A stretch of DNA of 64,000 bases. Source: Thamnaconus septentrionalis. Taxonomy: Eukaryota; Chordata; Actinopteri; Tetraodontiformes; Monacanthidae. Of the stretch, positions 52,526 to 64,000 are shown piece by piece. The DNA is taken from NCBI GenBank assembly GCA_009823395.1, contig CM020510.1, positions 12,652,273-12,716,272 on the forward strand, given 5' to 3'. The first letter of the stretch is position 1. Each line of letters starts with the position of its first letter. A model generated the notes under the pieces. That model was given only the letters and a program-made list of their open reading frames with translations, was not told the origin of the DNA and searched no databases. The translations under genes were made by a program, and so were the position numbers.

Positions 52526-54519
52526 CTGAGTGGGGAGAGAGGGAGAAGAAGGGTCGGACAAGTGGGTTAGAGCGAAGCCGAAGTTTGCCGTGATCTGATT
52601 ACAGCAGACTTTTCTCATCGATGAATCTCAAAGAATCAGGCCAGAGATAAGAGATTTATTAGGCTGACGAGTGGCGCTGGCTGCGCCCGGGCCCCCAGTG
52701 ATGGCGTCGTGCCGGAGCCCGTGGCATCGCAGCAGCCGCTGCTCCACGCACATAAATCACTGGCGCTCCCATTAACAAATACAGCATCAAATTACGTGTA
52801 TAAATGGCGCAGCTTGCCCTTTTTTTTTCTCCTCTTTTTTTAACAAGTCTTGTAAATCAAAAGGTAGGAACCCTCGAACGCAGACAGCGTGGGGTTTAAT
52901 GACCGGGGGTCTTGAGGCGGTTTGAGGCATGAGCCCATAAAGCCGAGTCAACCCCCCCACCCCCATCTGTATATATGGAGCCATGATTAAAATAATGTGC
53001 TGAAATATTCATTGAAATGGTTCCCAGACCCCTCGAGCAACCCGGCAGAAAATTGCATTTTTATTCATTATTAATAACAGCGAATTAGGCGCGTAAAGGA
53101 GAAAAAGAAGAAGGGAGGGGCAGAGGGGGAAGAAGAAAACATTTCCAGCATGTGGTAACCGTCTTTGTAAATGATTATTCCAACATTAGCGTGGAATCTG
53201 GGGCAATTTTATTGCCTGCAGCTAATGCACAACATTAAGTACCGGGGACCAGCGTTGGGTTACTAAGTGCTGCTTATTCCAACTGTTGTCCTTTGAAATA
53301 GCTCCAACTGTTTCAAAGACTTTGTGTTTGAAGGAAGGAAAGCAGAAGGGGAAAATACCTTTGTGAGAGGAATAAAAAAAACAAAACTGTGCGGTCGACG
53401 GCGCGAGGTGAGAGTTGATCACATCAGTCGTTTGCTCGGTTTCATTCCATTTTGAGTTCAGCTTCATTGCCGCCGTTTCCTTTTTCACCTTTCATTTTGT
53501 TGAAGATCAGCAGCTGCGAGATGTTTGGGTGAAAGGCGACACCTGCGCGCGCGCGTGGCGTTGCTGTTTGTTGCAATTGTACGTGGCAGATGTTGCAGAA
53601 CCCTCAACACTGATGTTTTTTCCTCCATATTATGAAGGTAAAAACACCTGCAGTGGCTATAAAGAAAAAAAACTCAGTTCCACGTGTCCAAATCAAACCT
53701 GAGAGTTTTGCAAGACCTTGGCAGGCGGCGGCCGATTGCGTTGTGCACGTCCTGCCATGCCCCCTCCCCCCCTCCCTCAGCTCCAGTATTGAAGCAGTCT
53801 AAACAGATTAAAGTGTTACAGGGGATCACATCACAAAATACAGCTCGCTCTGCCGCGAATATGATATCTGCAAATGTCAGAAAATCACAGGGCTCAGGAG
53901 ACTCATGTGGGCTCTGACAGCAACAAGAGCTCACTTTCGGCTAAGTATCAATCAAAGCTGAGCGCGCGTGAGAGCCTGCGCTCATTGTATGCGCAAAAAA
54001 AAAAAAGAAAAAAAAATCACGAGCCGCCGATGTATGCAAAGGCCTCGAGCTTGTCCCGTGTCAATCTCGGGCCCTCCCCCCCTCCGCCGGAGCTTAGCGG
54101 AAGGAAAAGAGATGTCAGCAGGCTGTGAGGGCAAAAAAAAAACCCACGTAAATGATTTTGTAAATGCGAGATTACACAGTGTGAAAAATGTAAATCCACT
54201 GTAGGCAAGTGGGCGATTACTGCAGAAGATTATATCCCTTAATTCTTAGTCGCAGGCAGCAGATGCCAGCGGGGGGATAAATCGGCCACTTTGAAGATTC
54301 CTGCACTTGCCTGCCCGAGGAACTTAATAGTATCAGAAACAATAATGGAACAAGTATGGTGTTAGTACAACCCTAAAGGGTCGTTGTTTGGTTTTGGGAT
54401 GAATCTTTGTCGTTCACGTCAGAATCCAGCAGAGCATCCCGGTGGAATGATTAATCCGTCCTGTTATTGGCGTCCTGCTAAAACTGAGGCGTAGCTCCAC
54501 CTTCCACACGGCCAGGAGG

Positions 54520-54700
54520 GAACAGAAGCAGGGCAGAGAAGGTCCTGGAGGCCTGGCTGGGGGAGTTGCCACTAACCAGCACCCTTTGTGACATCACAAA
54601 GAGTCGATTTGCATAACAAAGTGTTTTAGAAAACACTTACTGAACAGTGTGGCAAGCAGAGGAGGAACTCAGAGGGAGGCCATTGATACGACAGGGTTGC
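54520..54700 (+). repeat. TGACATCA-core dispersed repeat, copy 8
   Basis: GAGTTGCCACTAACCAGC leads into a core at 54582-54601 and then AGTGTTTTAGAAAACAC. The boundaries are approximate. Confidence 0.75.
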
Positions 54701-55169
54701 AAAATATTGTAAAATGAACTTTTCATGATGTTTAATGTGGTTTTGTTTTGTCTTACAGCCAGAATAAAAAGTCTGCCAGGATAGTGATACTCTTCCCTAT
54801 GTTTTGCCATGTGCTCACAGACTATGACCAGCGCATTATACTACATGATCAATGTCACAATCTAATAGTATGTTATTCGGTGTGAGCCTTGGTTTGGACT
54901 TTGGCAAAGTGCCCTCTGATGGTGGTCCAGGAAGTTCTCAGGAGGATTTATAGCAAAATTCACAGCAGAGAGTCTTCAAGCTGTGGTTCGAGGCGAGGTC
55001 AGGGGTCAGAGTGTGTCACCGGAGAGAACAAGATTGCGCTAAAAATTAAAACAGAAAGTTTGTCAAAATCAAGCCATGTCGTCAAAAAAAATAAAAAAAA
55101 TTCCAAACTCATTATTGACCCTGGCAATTGTTCTTTAACACGTTGCAGAAGCTAACAGGGAGATCTCGT

Positions 55170-55460
55170 CCATCCATTTTTAATGACGACTGATAAAAGA
55201 TGAACCGTTTCGGAGTCGTTAACAGAAAAGCCACTTGCCTGGAATCGTCGGCGCAACAAAAACACATTTCCCCCTCCAATAGCACGCTTTATTAGGCCGA
55301 GTTGGTTTGAGACCCGTTTATTTTCCACATCAAATGTGTCTGGCCTCGTGACAGCCGTAAAGAATGGCCATGAGCCGGCCTCCTAGAAACTGGTGAAATT
55401 TATTAGCCCCGTCATCCATCAATCACCCAAATGGATCTCAAACCGCATTTTAAAAGCTAA
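55170..55460. promoter_or_regulatory. candidate conserved non-coding element
   Basis: 290 bp of unique sequence in nbea intron A-B with GGAGTCGTTAACAG, CACGCTTTATTAGGC and CATCCATCAATCACCC words. The role is unknown. Confidence 0.3.
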
Positions 55461-56589
55461 TTTTCCAGCACTGATAACCTACAGGAAACAGGAGCAACAT
55501 TATTTATGGACGCTTTCAGACTTGCTAAGTGCGGCAGGATAAATGCGCAGCGTCTCTTCTCTCCTTGCTCAAATAGGTATTTAAAGCACTCCCCCCTTCT
55601 TCCAGGAGCCGCCGCCGCCGACAAGGTGGTTGAGTTTCCACATCTCACGCCCGCAGTCTACGGGGAGCGCGCTTTTGTTTGTAGAAGGAAAAGGGAAGGC
55701 TGACAGGCATAATTCAAAACAAGACGTGGGAGAAAAATAAAAGGACAGCCGTGAGTTGTACGGCGAGCTATAACATCAAGCTGTAACATCAGTCCAGGAA
55801 AAGCAGCTACTGTTGACGGCTGACAAGGACCGGGACTGGATTAGAGGAAGATATATTCTTAGTGCCGCCATAGTCGCACAGAACATATTGCGCCTGAATT
55901 GCTTTTTTTTTTTTTTTTTTTTTTTCTCCTTGAGTAGATAGAAAGTTAAAGGGTGAATTTGGGCCTGGTGCTGCTGGCACTGTAGGTTTCTAGTGAAATC
56001 TGCAAGGCTCAGATGTAGAGAAGAGCCGAACCAGGACGCGGCGCTCCTTACTCTCGAATCCACACGTTTACCTTTGTGGGGGTGACAACTAAAAAAAATC
56101 CCAAACAATTAGGATAAAGCCCTTGAAAGTCAGGCGCCGCACTGATCGGCTGTACGAAGCAATAATTGCCCGTGTGATTCCCGCGTCACTTGCAGGGGAG
56201 CGGCTCGGCGCAGCTGCATCACAGACAGATCAACATTTCCTTTTCATTCTATTTCTGCTCAGAGGAAGACCTGCGCGAGGCGGTCAAGAGGAAGGACAGG
56301 GACATGCTGATTCAATAAGACACCATTATGCTCCTTTTAAAGACTCCCACTGGTGACATGATGAGGGCGCAATTATAATAAATGCCAGTAATGGCATGGA
56401 ATTCCTTTCAAAGCGGCGCGGCGACTGGTTTTCGTCACACGGCGACAATGAGCGTGTGCGGCGCCTCCTAGCGAGACAACTGGTCTTTGGTTGTCAGAAG
56501 TCCCGCTCTGCCGTTGACCTGAGAAAGTGGAGCAAGAATCACGGCAGACTGAAGGGAGCCAATCGGTGCGATGAATCATCCAGAACAAA

Positions 56590-56990
56590 TATATAGATCT
56601 GCAGAGAGAAGCACATTTAGCCCTGTGTTTACAACTTCCTGCTAAAACGAAGCCAGTGTTGAGAAGATTACTTTGCAAATGTAATTGGTTACAATTACAA
56701 GTTACCCTATTGAAAATTAAATAGTAGTGGAAAAATTTCAATTACATCATCAAAGTAATGCTATGGACAAGTAACTGTTATTATTTTTTCCTAGTAATGT
56801 AACTGATTACAATTATCTGTATTTTGCAATTATTGTGTAAATGACTCCTCAGCACTGGTTGGACCTTCCCCATGCTTGGAAGTGGACAAAACACACACCT
56901 GGTGGGGTTGTGTCATCTCAAACACTAACACTAAAGAAGTATTGGTGCTCTTAGTGACATCACAGAGGGCTGTGTCCTCTTTTGATTTGC
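56590..56990 (+). repeat. TGACATCA-core dispersed repeat, copy 9 (interrupted)
   Basis: The left part contains CACATTTAGCCCTGTGTTTA and CTTCCTGCTAAAAC. A 206-bp TIR element then intervenes (56653-56858). The right part ends with a degenerate core at 56951-56969 (TTAGTGACATCACAGAGGG). Confidence 0.65.
56653..56858. mobile_element. small TIR element (206 bp) inserted in another repeat
   Basis: The ends CCAGTGTTGAGAAG and, on the opposite strand, CCAGTGCTGAGGAG match at 12 of 14 positions. The interior is made of AATTGGTTACAATTACA-type words. It splits a copy of the TGACATCA-core repeat, whose left part ends CTGCTAAAACGAAG at 56652 and whose right part resumes at 56859. The superfamily is not assigned. 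Confidence 0.7.
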
Positions 56991-57059
56991 CATTTTCATA
57001 CTTTATGCAATGTGTAGCAAGCAAAAGAAGTGCACGATGGACTATTCGCAACAATTTTC

Positions 57060-57140
57060 TCTCCTCATCTCATCTTTCTTGGATCAGCCCTTTGTGATGT
57101 CACAGGAGCTGGGATTCAACCACTAAAGATGTTTTCCTGC
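57060..57140 (-). repeat. TGACATCA-core dispersed repeat, copy 10 (fragment)
   Basis: Only the core region is clear at 57088-57106 (CCCTTTGTGATGTCACAGG). Confidence 0.55.
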
Positions 57141-58469
57141 ACACTGTGGGAGCCTTTTGAACGTAAACTGCATGCAGGCACACACACAGACATCATATTA
57201 ACATATTTATTCAGAAAAGATGACAGGCCCACCATGATGGGGATCGAATCTTGGCGTGCGATCCAAAGTGAGGAAAGGCCAAAAACCTTGCCTGCCAAAT
57301 AGTGCATTTCTTCTCGGGAAGCATTTTTACACATGTCGCTGCTGCCGAATAGAATGACAGCAAATAGGAAACTGCGAATCAAAGGTGATGACTGGGAGCC
57401 ATGTGGTGATACGTGTTTCTCGGCCCACTGCTTTCAATGTAGCCTACCGATTAGAGGCTTTGGGGGGGTAGACTTCCTGTTGAAAAGCACATCCTGTTTT
57501 ATCATACATCTATCCAGTGCAAAGGCAGATGAGGTGGTTTGAGCAACATCGTGATCAGATTATTAAAAAAAGGCTGCAAATGCAACATGAGACTTTCATC
57601 TTCTTTAAGCGGACCCTTTTTTTTTATCATCGTGCCGCTCAACATTTTTAAAGCCGCATGGACATCCAGCTGAGGCCCAAATGCTTTCCCTCTCTCTCCC
57701 TCTCTTGCCCTCTTTTTAAATCTGAGTTTTGCAGATTGAGACACAGAGGAGAGAGACACATGGAGGACGGGCTACCGGACGGGCAAAGACGAAAAGGAAA
57801 CAAGCACAGTGGCAACAAGATTAACTGGAGGTCATGTGACGTAATGAAGACAGACATGTGGTGGAACGAGGGCCGAGCGGCCGCACTGTACTGCGGATGA
57901 ACTCCCCTGCGTGGCCGCGCTCGGCGGATCCACTCCATCTCTCATCGGAAATGGGGGGGCAGAGGCGGGCGATGCCCAGCTCCGTTTCAGCAGCGGAGGA
58001 AATTGATGACTGTGTGAATGGGCTCCTTTCCAGAGATAATTAGCTCTGTGTGCAAGGTTAAGAGTGCCCCAAGGGGACAGAAGGCTGGTATAGGTCAAGA
58101 ACAGACGCAAGCGCAGGGAATACCGGCAGGGACAAACAAAGAGTCCTGGTGTTTTAAATAAGATCCAATTGGATTAACGGGAGAGAGAAAACATTATCAC
58201 TCGCAGGCGGTTTCAAGGCGGTTTTAACACTCGCCAGATAACAAGGCTGGCAAGGAGAAAGATGTGGGGCGGTGGATTGTGTTGATGCATTTGGCAGAGT
58301 GAATAAAATATTGATTTTGTGTTAATAATTCACACAGTGTGGCTGTTCTCCCCCCCCACAAGCTTTGTATTGTATTTTTCAAGGCCTGTAGTTCAGAGAG
58401 CTTCAGATCTCTCGTTTTCATCCCCGTGGAGCCGCCTCATCTGATGAGGTATCAAAAGAAAAACTCAGT

Positions 58470-58680
58470 GGATCTCCAGGCAACAGCACATTTAGCCCTC
58501 TGTTTATGGCCTCCCAGGGTAAAGCGGTGCGTTGCTGTGGCACTGGGACACATGGCTGCGGGTGTTGGCACTAATCTGGGATGGGATTTGGAGTGACATC
58601 ATAAAGGGACCATGTCCAGAACTGTGTGTGTTTTAGCACACGCTTTCTGCAAGTAAAGCAAATAACAGATGGATTCATGG
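58470..58680 (+). repeat. TGACATCA-core dispersed repeat, copy 11
   Basis: CACATTTAGCCCTCTGTTTA, GGTGTTGGCACTAATCTGGG, a degenerate core at 58589-58608 and GTGTGTGTTTTAGCAC appear in family order. An ATT microsatellite follows directly. Confidence 0.75.
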
Positions 58681-58689
58681 GGAATTTGT

Positions 58690-58699
58690 AATATTATTA

Positions 58700-58738
<39 letters not shown>
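58690..58738. repeat. (ATT)n microsatellite
   Basis: About sixteen ATT units at the end of repeat copy 11. Confidence 0.95.
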
Positions 58739-58739
<1 letters not shown>

Positions 58740-59049
58740 AAAACATTAAGAAACTTGACAGCTGATGGGATTTTTAATCATTGTACATTTACAATTTTCC
58801 TTTTGAAATGAATCCTATTAGATTAGAGAAGATTTAATGTGATCAAAAATACCATTGTTTGCACAAATGAAAATGCTTATATTATATTATAAATAAATTC
58901 TTCCTGCCAAAAATAACCGTGCATGAATTATACGAACTATTCAGTCAGGATGGCTTTTGTTTTTGGTGTCAGGCTCCAGAAGGGACCTTGGCCTTGTGTT
59001 TCAGCCCCAGAGGGGTCGTCCACTCGCAGCCCCCCGCACGCTCTAAGGT

Positions 59050-59280
59050 CCCATAAAAGGTGCCTCCCGCCCGCCGAGCTGGAAGACCTCTATTAGAATT
59101 GATAACCCCATCTCGCCGGGAACCAAATACTCCGGCCACATGGTGAGCAAAGGAGGTTCATTCCATCACAAAGTTATTATCCGCCCGGCAGATTGTTACC
59201 ATTCATCAGGCGCCTGAGATGAAACTCACTGTTAGTCAAGGGAAACGGCTGTTTCACTGCCTCGCCTCGGATCAATATGT
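59050..59280. promoter_or_regulatory. candidate conserved non-coding element
   Basis: 230 bp of unique sequence including CTATTAGAATTGATAACC, CATCACAAAGTTATTATCC and GATTGTTACCATTCATC; no repeats. Confidence 0.3.
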
Positions 59281-59719
59281 GCCGCCATTTCCCTACCTCC
59301 CTCTCTCTCTCCCTCTCTCTCTCTCTCTCTCCCCTCCCCGCCGCAAAAAAAAGTAATTATACAGAAGAAACGTCGGCAATCAATAGAGCAGTCAGGTGGG
59401 GTTAAGGTCCGCGGTGGGGGCCAGCAGAGGCTGCTCCGTCAGCTGTCACCAATGGACGTGGGCACCTGCATGTCAACAAAGGGGAGGCATTGTGTCTTTC
59501 AGGACCTCTTACGAGTCTGTTGGGCTGAGCGTGTTGAAACAATTAGCGACTGGAAGGGTTGGCTGGCACTGAAATGGGAGAGAATGGCACAAGGAAGGGT
59601 GAAACTTTAATACTAAATACTCAAATAGAAAACAAATAAACGGAGATGATGTGGCAAAAAAACACTTTGCAGCAATTAAAAGTCCCAAATGATGCTAAAT
59701 TTTCTATAACCATGTTTGC

Positions 59720-59900
59720 TTTATTCTATCAGATCTAGAGAGCTAGTCACTGTACCGGAGGCTGTAAACAGAGGGCTAAACGATACTGATCCGAAGAGGG
59801 ATTTTTTGGGTAGTTAAATGTACATGGTTTCTCCACAGGAGTCCAGGATGAACAATAAATAACTGCCAAGGGTTAAAAGATGGGACCTTTTAAAAAGACA
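59720..59900 (-). repeat. TGACATCA-core dispersed repeat, copy 12 (core lost)
   Basis: On the plus strand GAGGCTGTAAACAGAGGGCT is followed by AAAGATGGGACCTTTTAAA. These are flank and end words of the family without the palindromic core. Confidence 0.5.
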
Positions 59901-60159
59901 GGCGCACACAGGACACTGGGCCTTAACTGGCTTCAATGTGTGCGAGTTCCACCCTGAAGGAGGGAGAAAAAGAAAAAGAGTGGACATTACTCTGGGATGA
60001 ATTCATCACCCTCGCCTTGACATCTACTTTCAGTTGAGACGAGCCTGAACTTTATAATCCACTGGCAGGGTTCAGAGGTCAACAGCAGAGAGGGGAGCAG
60101 AGGGTCCGGGAAAATCACTCTCCCCGCGGAGGTAAAAAAAAAAAAGAAAAAACCTCTGA

Positions 60160-60400
60160 CATCCAATTTTCAACTTGATTTATCAGTGTAAAGCTAAAAT
60201 TGATAGTGTGTCATTACTGGGCAGGGAGCTGTCTGGGAGAGATGTATCAAAGCCTCCTCATTTTGATTTAGTGCGGCGGATCAATACCAGCCTATACTGT
60301 TTCAATTTGAGGGCTATTGATTTTCCTATGCTGACTCTGTGCGGAGGGACATTCATCATCGGGCGAGCACGGAGTATGATCTAACGGGGCACCAAGCGCT
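60160..60400. promoter_or_regulatory. candidate conserved non-coding element
   Basis: Unique stretch with GATTTATCAGTGTAAAG, TTTTGATTTAGTGCG and GGCTATTGATTTTCC words. A 69-codon ORF (60175-60384) lies in it but has no splice or family support. Confidence 0.3.
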
Positions 60401-60809
60401 CTGATCTGCCTATTCTTCTCTGATCACATGACTGCACAGCAGCTGTTTCCAAGCCATGCACAGATTACTTCCTTGTTGACTGCTCTTGTCGTGTGTGTGT
60501 GTGTGTGTGTGTGTGTGAGAGGGAACGACGACTCAAAATGGAGTGCAGCTAATTAGCAGCGGCTGACCTGAAAAAAATGCACGGTGCAACTGCAAGGGAA
60601 TGTTTTTTTTTTTATCAATATCATCACCTAAAAAAAACACACTGTGTCTAACCTTGGTGCCTTGGAAAATCTGTCCTGTGATAAATTGCAGACAAATGAT
60701 AAACACCCTCGAACGTGTCTCTGGGCAGAATTTGTAAATATAAAACACAAAGCAATTTCTGTGCATCGGGGTGAAAACAAACATTAACAACAAAAGTCTC
60801 GGTTTTTTT

Positions 60810-60810
<1 letters not shown>

Positions 60811-60881
<71 letters not shown>
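60811..60881. repeat. (CA)n microsatellite
   Basis: About 71 bp of AC; a GT run of 29 bp lies at 60490-60518. Confidence 0.98.
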
Positions 60882-60887
<6 letters not shown>

Positions 60888-60939
60888 CCCCAGGGCTTTA
60901 TATTTTTACAAGAGCGGCATAAATGGGAAAGTTAATGTA

Positions 60940-61160
60940 GCATTGAATAAGACTAAGCTGCTGAACTGCAACACCGCCTTGAGCTCGTGTGCAGCATATT
61001 GCGTCATTTTTCTTCGCCAGCAGGTTACCATTAAATTTGAATTTGCTGGAAGTTTGGCGGCATCATTTACACTGCGGCCCACGCTCAATAACCTTTTGTT
61101 TTAATGCAAATGCTCGCCTCCGAGTGGGGCTTCATTAATATTTGAGCAAGAGCCCAGAAT
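60940..61160. promoter_or_regulatory. candidate conserved non-coding element with SOX-POU words
   Basis: CCTTTTGTT (61092-61100), three bases, then the exact octamer ATGCAAAT (61104-61111), followed by GGCTTCATTAATATTTGAG. The surrounding 200 bp are free of simple repeats. Confidence 0.35.
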
Positions 61161-62046
61161 TCACCTTCAGCGTGTTTGCTTGCACTCTTAACTGGGTTCG
61201 AATCGTTTTATGGATGCTTTTTTTTTCTTAGAAAACGTATTTAAACTTTACTGCCAGCGACATAAAATATGGGCATAAAAAATAATTACATGTGCTATAA
61301 TTTTTTTCTCTTGGCAAAGAAAACATTTAAACGGGAGTGTTATTTAAAATCCAATAAAAGCAAAGCCGGTGTTTCATCACGGAGGCCGTGCTTTACAGTG
61401 AAATTACGCCGCGGCTGCGGCTGCACTGACAAGCAGCTGATCGTTGCAGCCCTGCTGCATCTACACACATATACACACAAAAAAAGCAAACAAAACCAAG
61501 TTGCACGTCCCTCCCCCCTCGTGTGTGCTTGTCTGATGAAGTAGCTCTTGATCTCGCCTCCCCTGGCTGATTCGGCGCAAGCATGTGGGTGCAGGAAGCG
61601 CAGCAGCAGAGCCGGCGGTTATTTTAACAGGGCCCGTGGGGGACGTGGGAGAAAACCACCACCAGGTGCAGCGCTGTGTTACTGAGGGGGTCAACGAATG
61701 CCTGGACAACGCTGCAGAAACACCCCTCCCCCACCTCCCCTTCCTGCATCCCTTCCTTCCTCCGCCCGGTCCGTCCGTCTGTCGGACAACTCGGGCCAAT
61801 CAGCCGTCCCCGAGGGATTAAGCCACTCCGCACTGTAATTGCGTTTGCTGACCCGATCGCTGACCCTATCGGGTCCTGGGAAAATGACATTAACTGGTGG
61901 TCCGATCCAATCACGGCAGAGTTTTTGGGGTTGCGAGCAGGTAACTTTTGTCCTCTGGTGGAGCGGCTCCGGCCGCGTTAAAGACTTCTGGGTGGTGGTG
62001 GTGGGGGTGGAGGGTGCTGAACTTGTTTGTGTGCGGGGGTCCCTAC

Positions 62047-62213
62047 CTCTGGGCCAGCGTGCCCCAGGCTCCCTGCTTGTTTGTGAGGATGTTGACAATC
62101 TTCTGCTTTAACTGGTTCGCCGTCACGTGGTCCCTGTGCTTGGTGGCGCTGATGAGGTGGTCGCACATCTTCTCCTCTTCTCTCCTGTCGGCGGCGTACT
62201 GGGCACAGTTGGA
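62047..62213 (-). CDS. nbea: nbea exon A: segment upstream of PH domain (SNCAQYAADRREEEK)
   Basis: First nbea exon in the window, 167 nt, 55 codons plus two bases. The acceptor is TAATTAG before TCC and the donor is AG|GTAGGG. It begins SNCAQYAADRREEEKMCD, continues through HRDHVTANQLKQKIVNIL, and ends TNKQGAWGTLAQ. This matches the highly conserved charged helical segment that precedes the PH-BEACH module in neurobeachins (the DUF1088-type region). It enters in phase 0 and leaves in phase 2, with AG joined to C of the next exon to give Ser. The strong identity to the vertebrate family leaves little doubt. No function specific to this exon is known to me. Confidence 0.95.
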
Positions 62214-63868
62214 CTAATTATAGACATGAAAAAAAGAGGGGAGGGTGGAATCACATATTTGTTTGGTTTTAATACATCAAGTGATGTGTGGCACTGCAGT
62301 AATAGCATTTGAGAATGTTTCACTTGAATAAAGCCAGAATAATATATAGCCTTTAATGGAGCATTTGTCACTGTGGGAAATGTTATGGCTTCATTCAACA
62401 CACTCGAGTGCATAAAGATATTAGCGGACAGCTGAGAGATATATTTCTGCTCCCTCCGAGGTGTGTAGTAAATCACCGGGAGCGCATGAAGGCAGTCCGG
62501 CCGCTAACAGCGGACAGATGAGGCTCCCTGGTATGTAGCGGTGGACAGCGCTATTAAAGCGGAAGGGGAAATCGTATTGTCTTGTCAAGGTGAACAAAGC
62601 TGCTATCAAGCACAAGCACTCGGATGCCCCAGGTGTAAAATGTAAATATGAGGTGCTTTCTGAAAAAAGGGGAATGATAGGCCAAAAGAGCGCGTGCACT
62701 ATTAAAGTCGCAGCACGTAAGATACAGCAGCACCTAGTGGTAGGAAAGGGCACTGCAGACACATGGATATTTTTTAGTTTATCGTGTGTAGCGTCATTCC
62801 TGTGGCCCTGTTGTCAATTTAGCTTCAGCATTACAAATAAATCAGATTTAAATTGCTGTAAATTTACATTGTTTACAATTATCTCTCTTCAGAAAATTCC
62901 AATTACATTTTCAAAAAATCCTGCAAGCATTAACCACGTTCTTGGCTGCTACAGAAACACTGTGGAACAAAGGATGCCTCCATATGAATGGAATTGATTT
63001 AAATTGCTTATTATTGCTGAATTAAAAGTTTTCCCATTATACTGCTAGTAACTGGTTATTCTAGTTGTACTATTTTTAGTATTTTCTGTTCTATTTTATA
63101 CCTGGAGGTATGTGTGAATGTTGTGCCTATAAATACACATTTGACACTGATCATAAACCTTAACGATTGTTCCTGAAGCGCTTCTCCGACGTGAGTGCAA
63201 CTCTTCAAGATGGTTCCAGGTAACCGTCGAGACGATGTCTCTGCCGCTGGAACAGGATTGCCTTACTGCGCCACCCTGGGGGAATTCCCACTAATATTCC
63301 AGATCTAATTTGCTAACAGAAGCTGGGAGTTAATTGGATTTCCCCTTTTCCCGAATTTGAATTCTGTCAGATTTCTTGCGCCGACATATTCCTCACAAGG
63401 GCGGATAACTCAATCTCGGCTTGTCACCCTCGCATCACCGCATGACGGCGTGTGACAAATATCAGACGTTATTTATCACTTTAAAACGCGTGACGCCTCG
63501 CCCTGACACCAATTTAATTGTAAAAATGTCTTATCTGCGTATGGAATCTTCAATCCCGGAGAGCGGGTAATAAAGTAACGCCGCAGCCCGGATGAGAAGT
63601 GTACGGCTGTCTGGAGTTGGCAGACAGAACGGATGGGGCCAGGTACACTTCCTCCCCCCCGCCTCCGCCTGACACCGCCTATCTCGCCGTCTCCTCCAGT
63701 TTATCTAGCAGGTCAAGGATTCTCAAGAACTGTATATCAAGCAGCTGTTTGAGGATGGCTGCTCTCCTCAGATAAGAAACTCATCACTCCACACGTGTAC
63801 ACGCTGCTAACAGAGGAGGTGAAAGTGTGCGTTTGTCACCGCGTACCAGACGGCTGTGATCTCGCAAG

Positions 63869-63951
<83 letters not shown>

Positions 63952-64000
63952 GTGTACAGAGAGCACACACAAACACTGAGTGAGGCAAAAGCCGCATAAA
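62214..64000 (-). other. nbea intron (partial) upstream of exon A
   Basis: Ends with a long pyrimidine tract and acceptor TAATTAG. It contains a CA array (63867-63946) and repeat-free sequence around 63290-63560. The preceding nbea exon is not in the window. Confidence 0.75.
63867..63946. repeat. (CA)n microsatellite
   Basis: About 80 bp of AC near the window end. Confidence 0.98.

Larger units (their letters stand above)
52526..62046 (-). other. nbea intron A-B
   Basis: 9.5 kb. It holds several TGACATCA-core repeat copies (54520-54700, 56590-56990, 57060-57140, 58470-58680, 59720-59900), a TIR element nested in one of them (56653-56858), an ATT repeat (58690-58738), a CA array (60811-60881) and candidate conserved elements (55170-55460, 59050-59280, 60160-60400, 60940-61160). 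No gene is seen. Confidence 0.8.

Noticed and set aside
60175..60384. 69-codon plus-strand ORF
   Set aside because: Unique sequence but no family match, start context or splice sites; treated as a candidate CNE.

Overview
The window is nuclear DNA from a ray-finned fish, most likely a percomorph-like teleost. The evidence is vertebrate splice structure, many (CA)n/(GT)n microsatellites, teleost-style dispersed repeats, and two recognisable vertebrate developmental/neuronal genes. Neither gene is bacterial or viral, and no CRISPR array, rRNA or tRNA was seen. The species itself is an inference I cannot resolve further.

The whole window is part of one large gene on the minus strand, neurobeachin (nbea). 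Eleven coding exons were placed by homology and then checked base by base. All have AG/GT borders and compatible phases, and together they give an unbroken 1,440-nt (480-codon) reading frame. In transcription order they are 62047-62213, 52401-52525, 43875-44021, 39287-39423, 16461-16578, 16261-16363, 15348-15463, 12745-12857, 5751-5891, 4658-4777 and 503-655. They encode the conserved segment before the PH domain, an acidic linker, the PH-BEACH domain and the first part of the BEACH domain. The 5' half of the gene lies beyond base 64000. The rest of BEACH and the WD40 repeats lie before base 1.

The largest nbea intron (16579-39286, 22.7 kb) contains a complete intronless gene on the opposite strand, mab21l1 (CDS 36728-37807, 359 aa). 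This nested antisense arrangement is the known vertebrate one for MAB21L1/NBEA; MAB21L2 sits similarly inside LRBA. The mab21l1 leader carries several small upstream ORFs, including a 68-codon one ending in a triplet-encoded alanine run. A candidate poly(A) signal follows about 0.9 kb after the stop codon.

The rest is intronic. It holds microsatellites and homopolymers. It also holds a dispersed repeat family with a palindromic TGACATCA core (about a dozen copies), a hAT-type non-autonomous transposon, a long fold-back element, a small TIR element nested inside another repeat, and a short retroposed fragment with a perfect 20-bp target duplication. Several stretches of 150-450 bp are free of simple repeats and rich in homeodomain-, POU- and SOX-like words. 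They look like conserved non-coding elements, which would fit a developmental gene embedded in a long host gene, but comparison with other fish is needed to confirm this. I found no new multi-gene system. The most interesting material is the mab21l1 leader architecture, the repeat family and the candidate enhancers.
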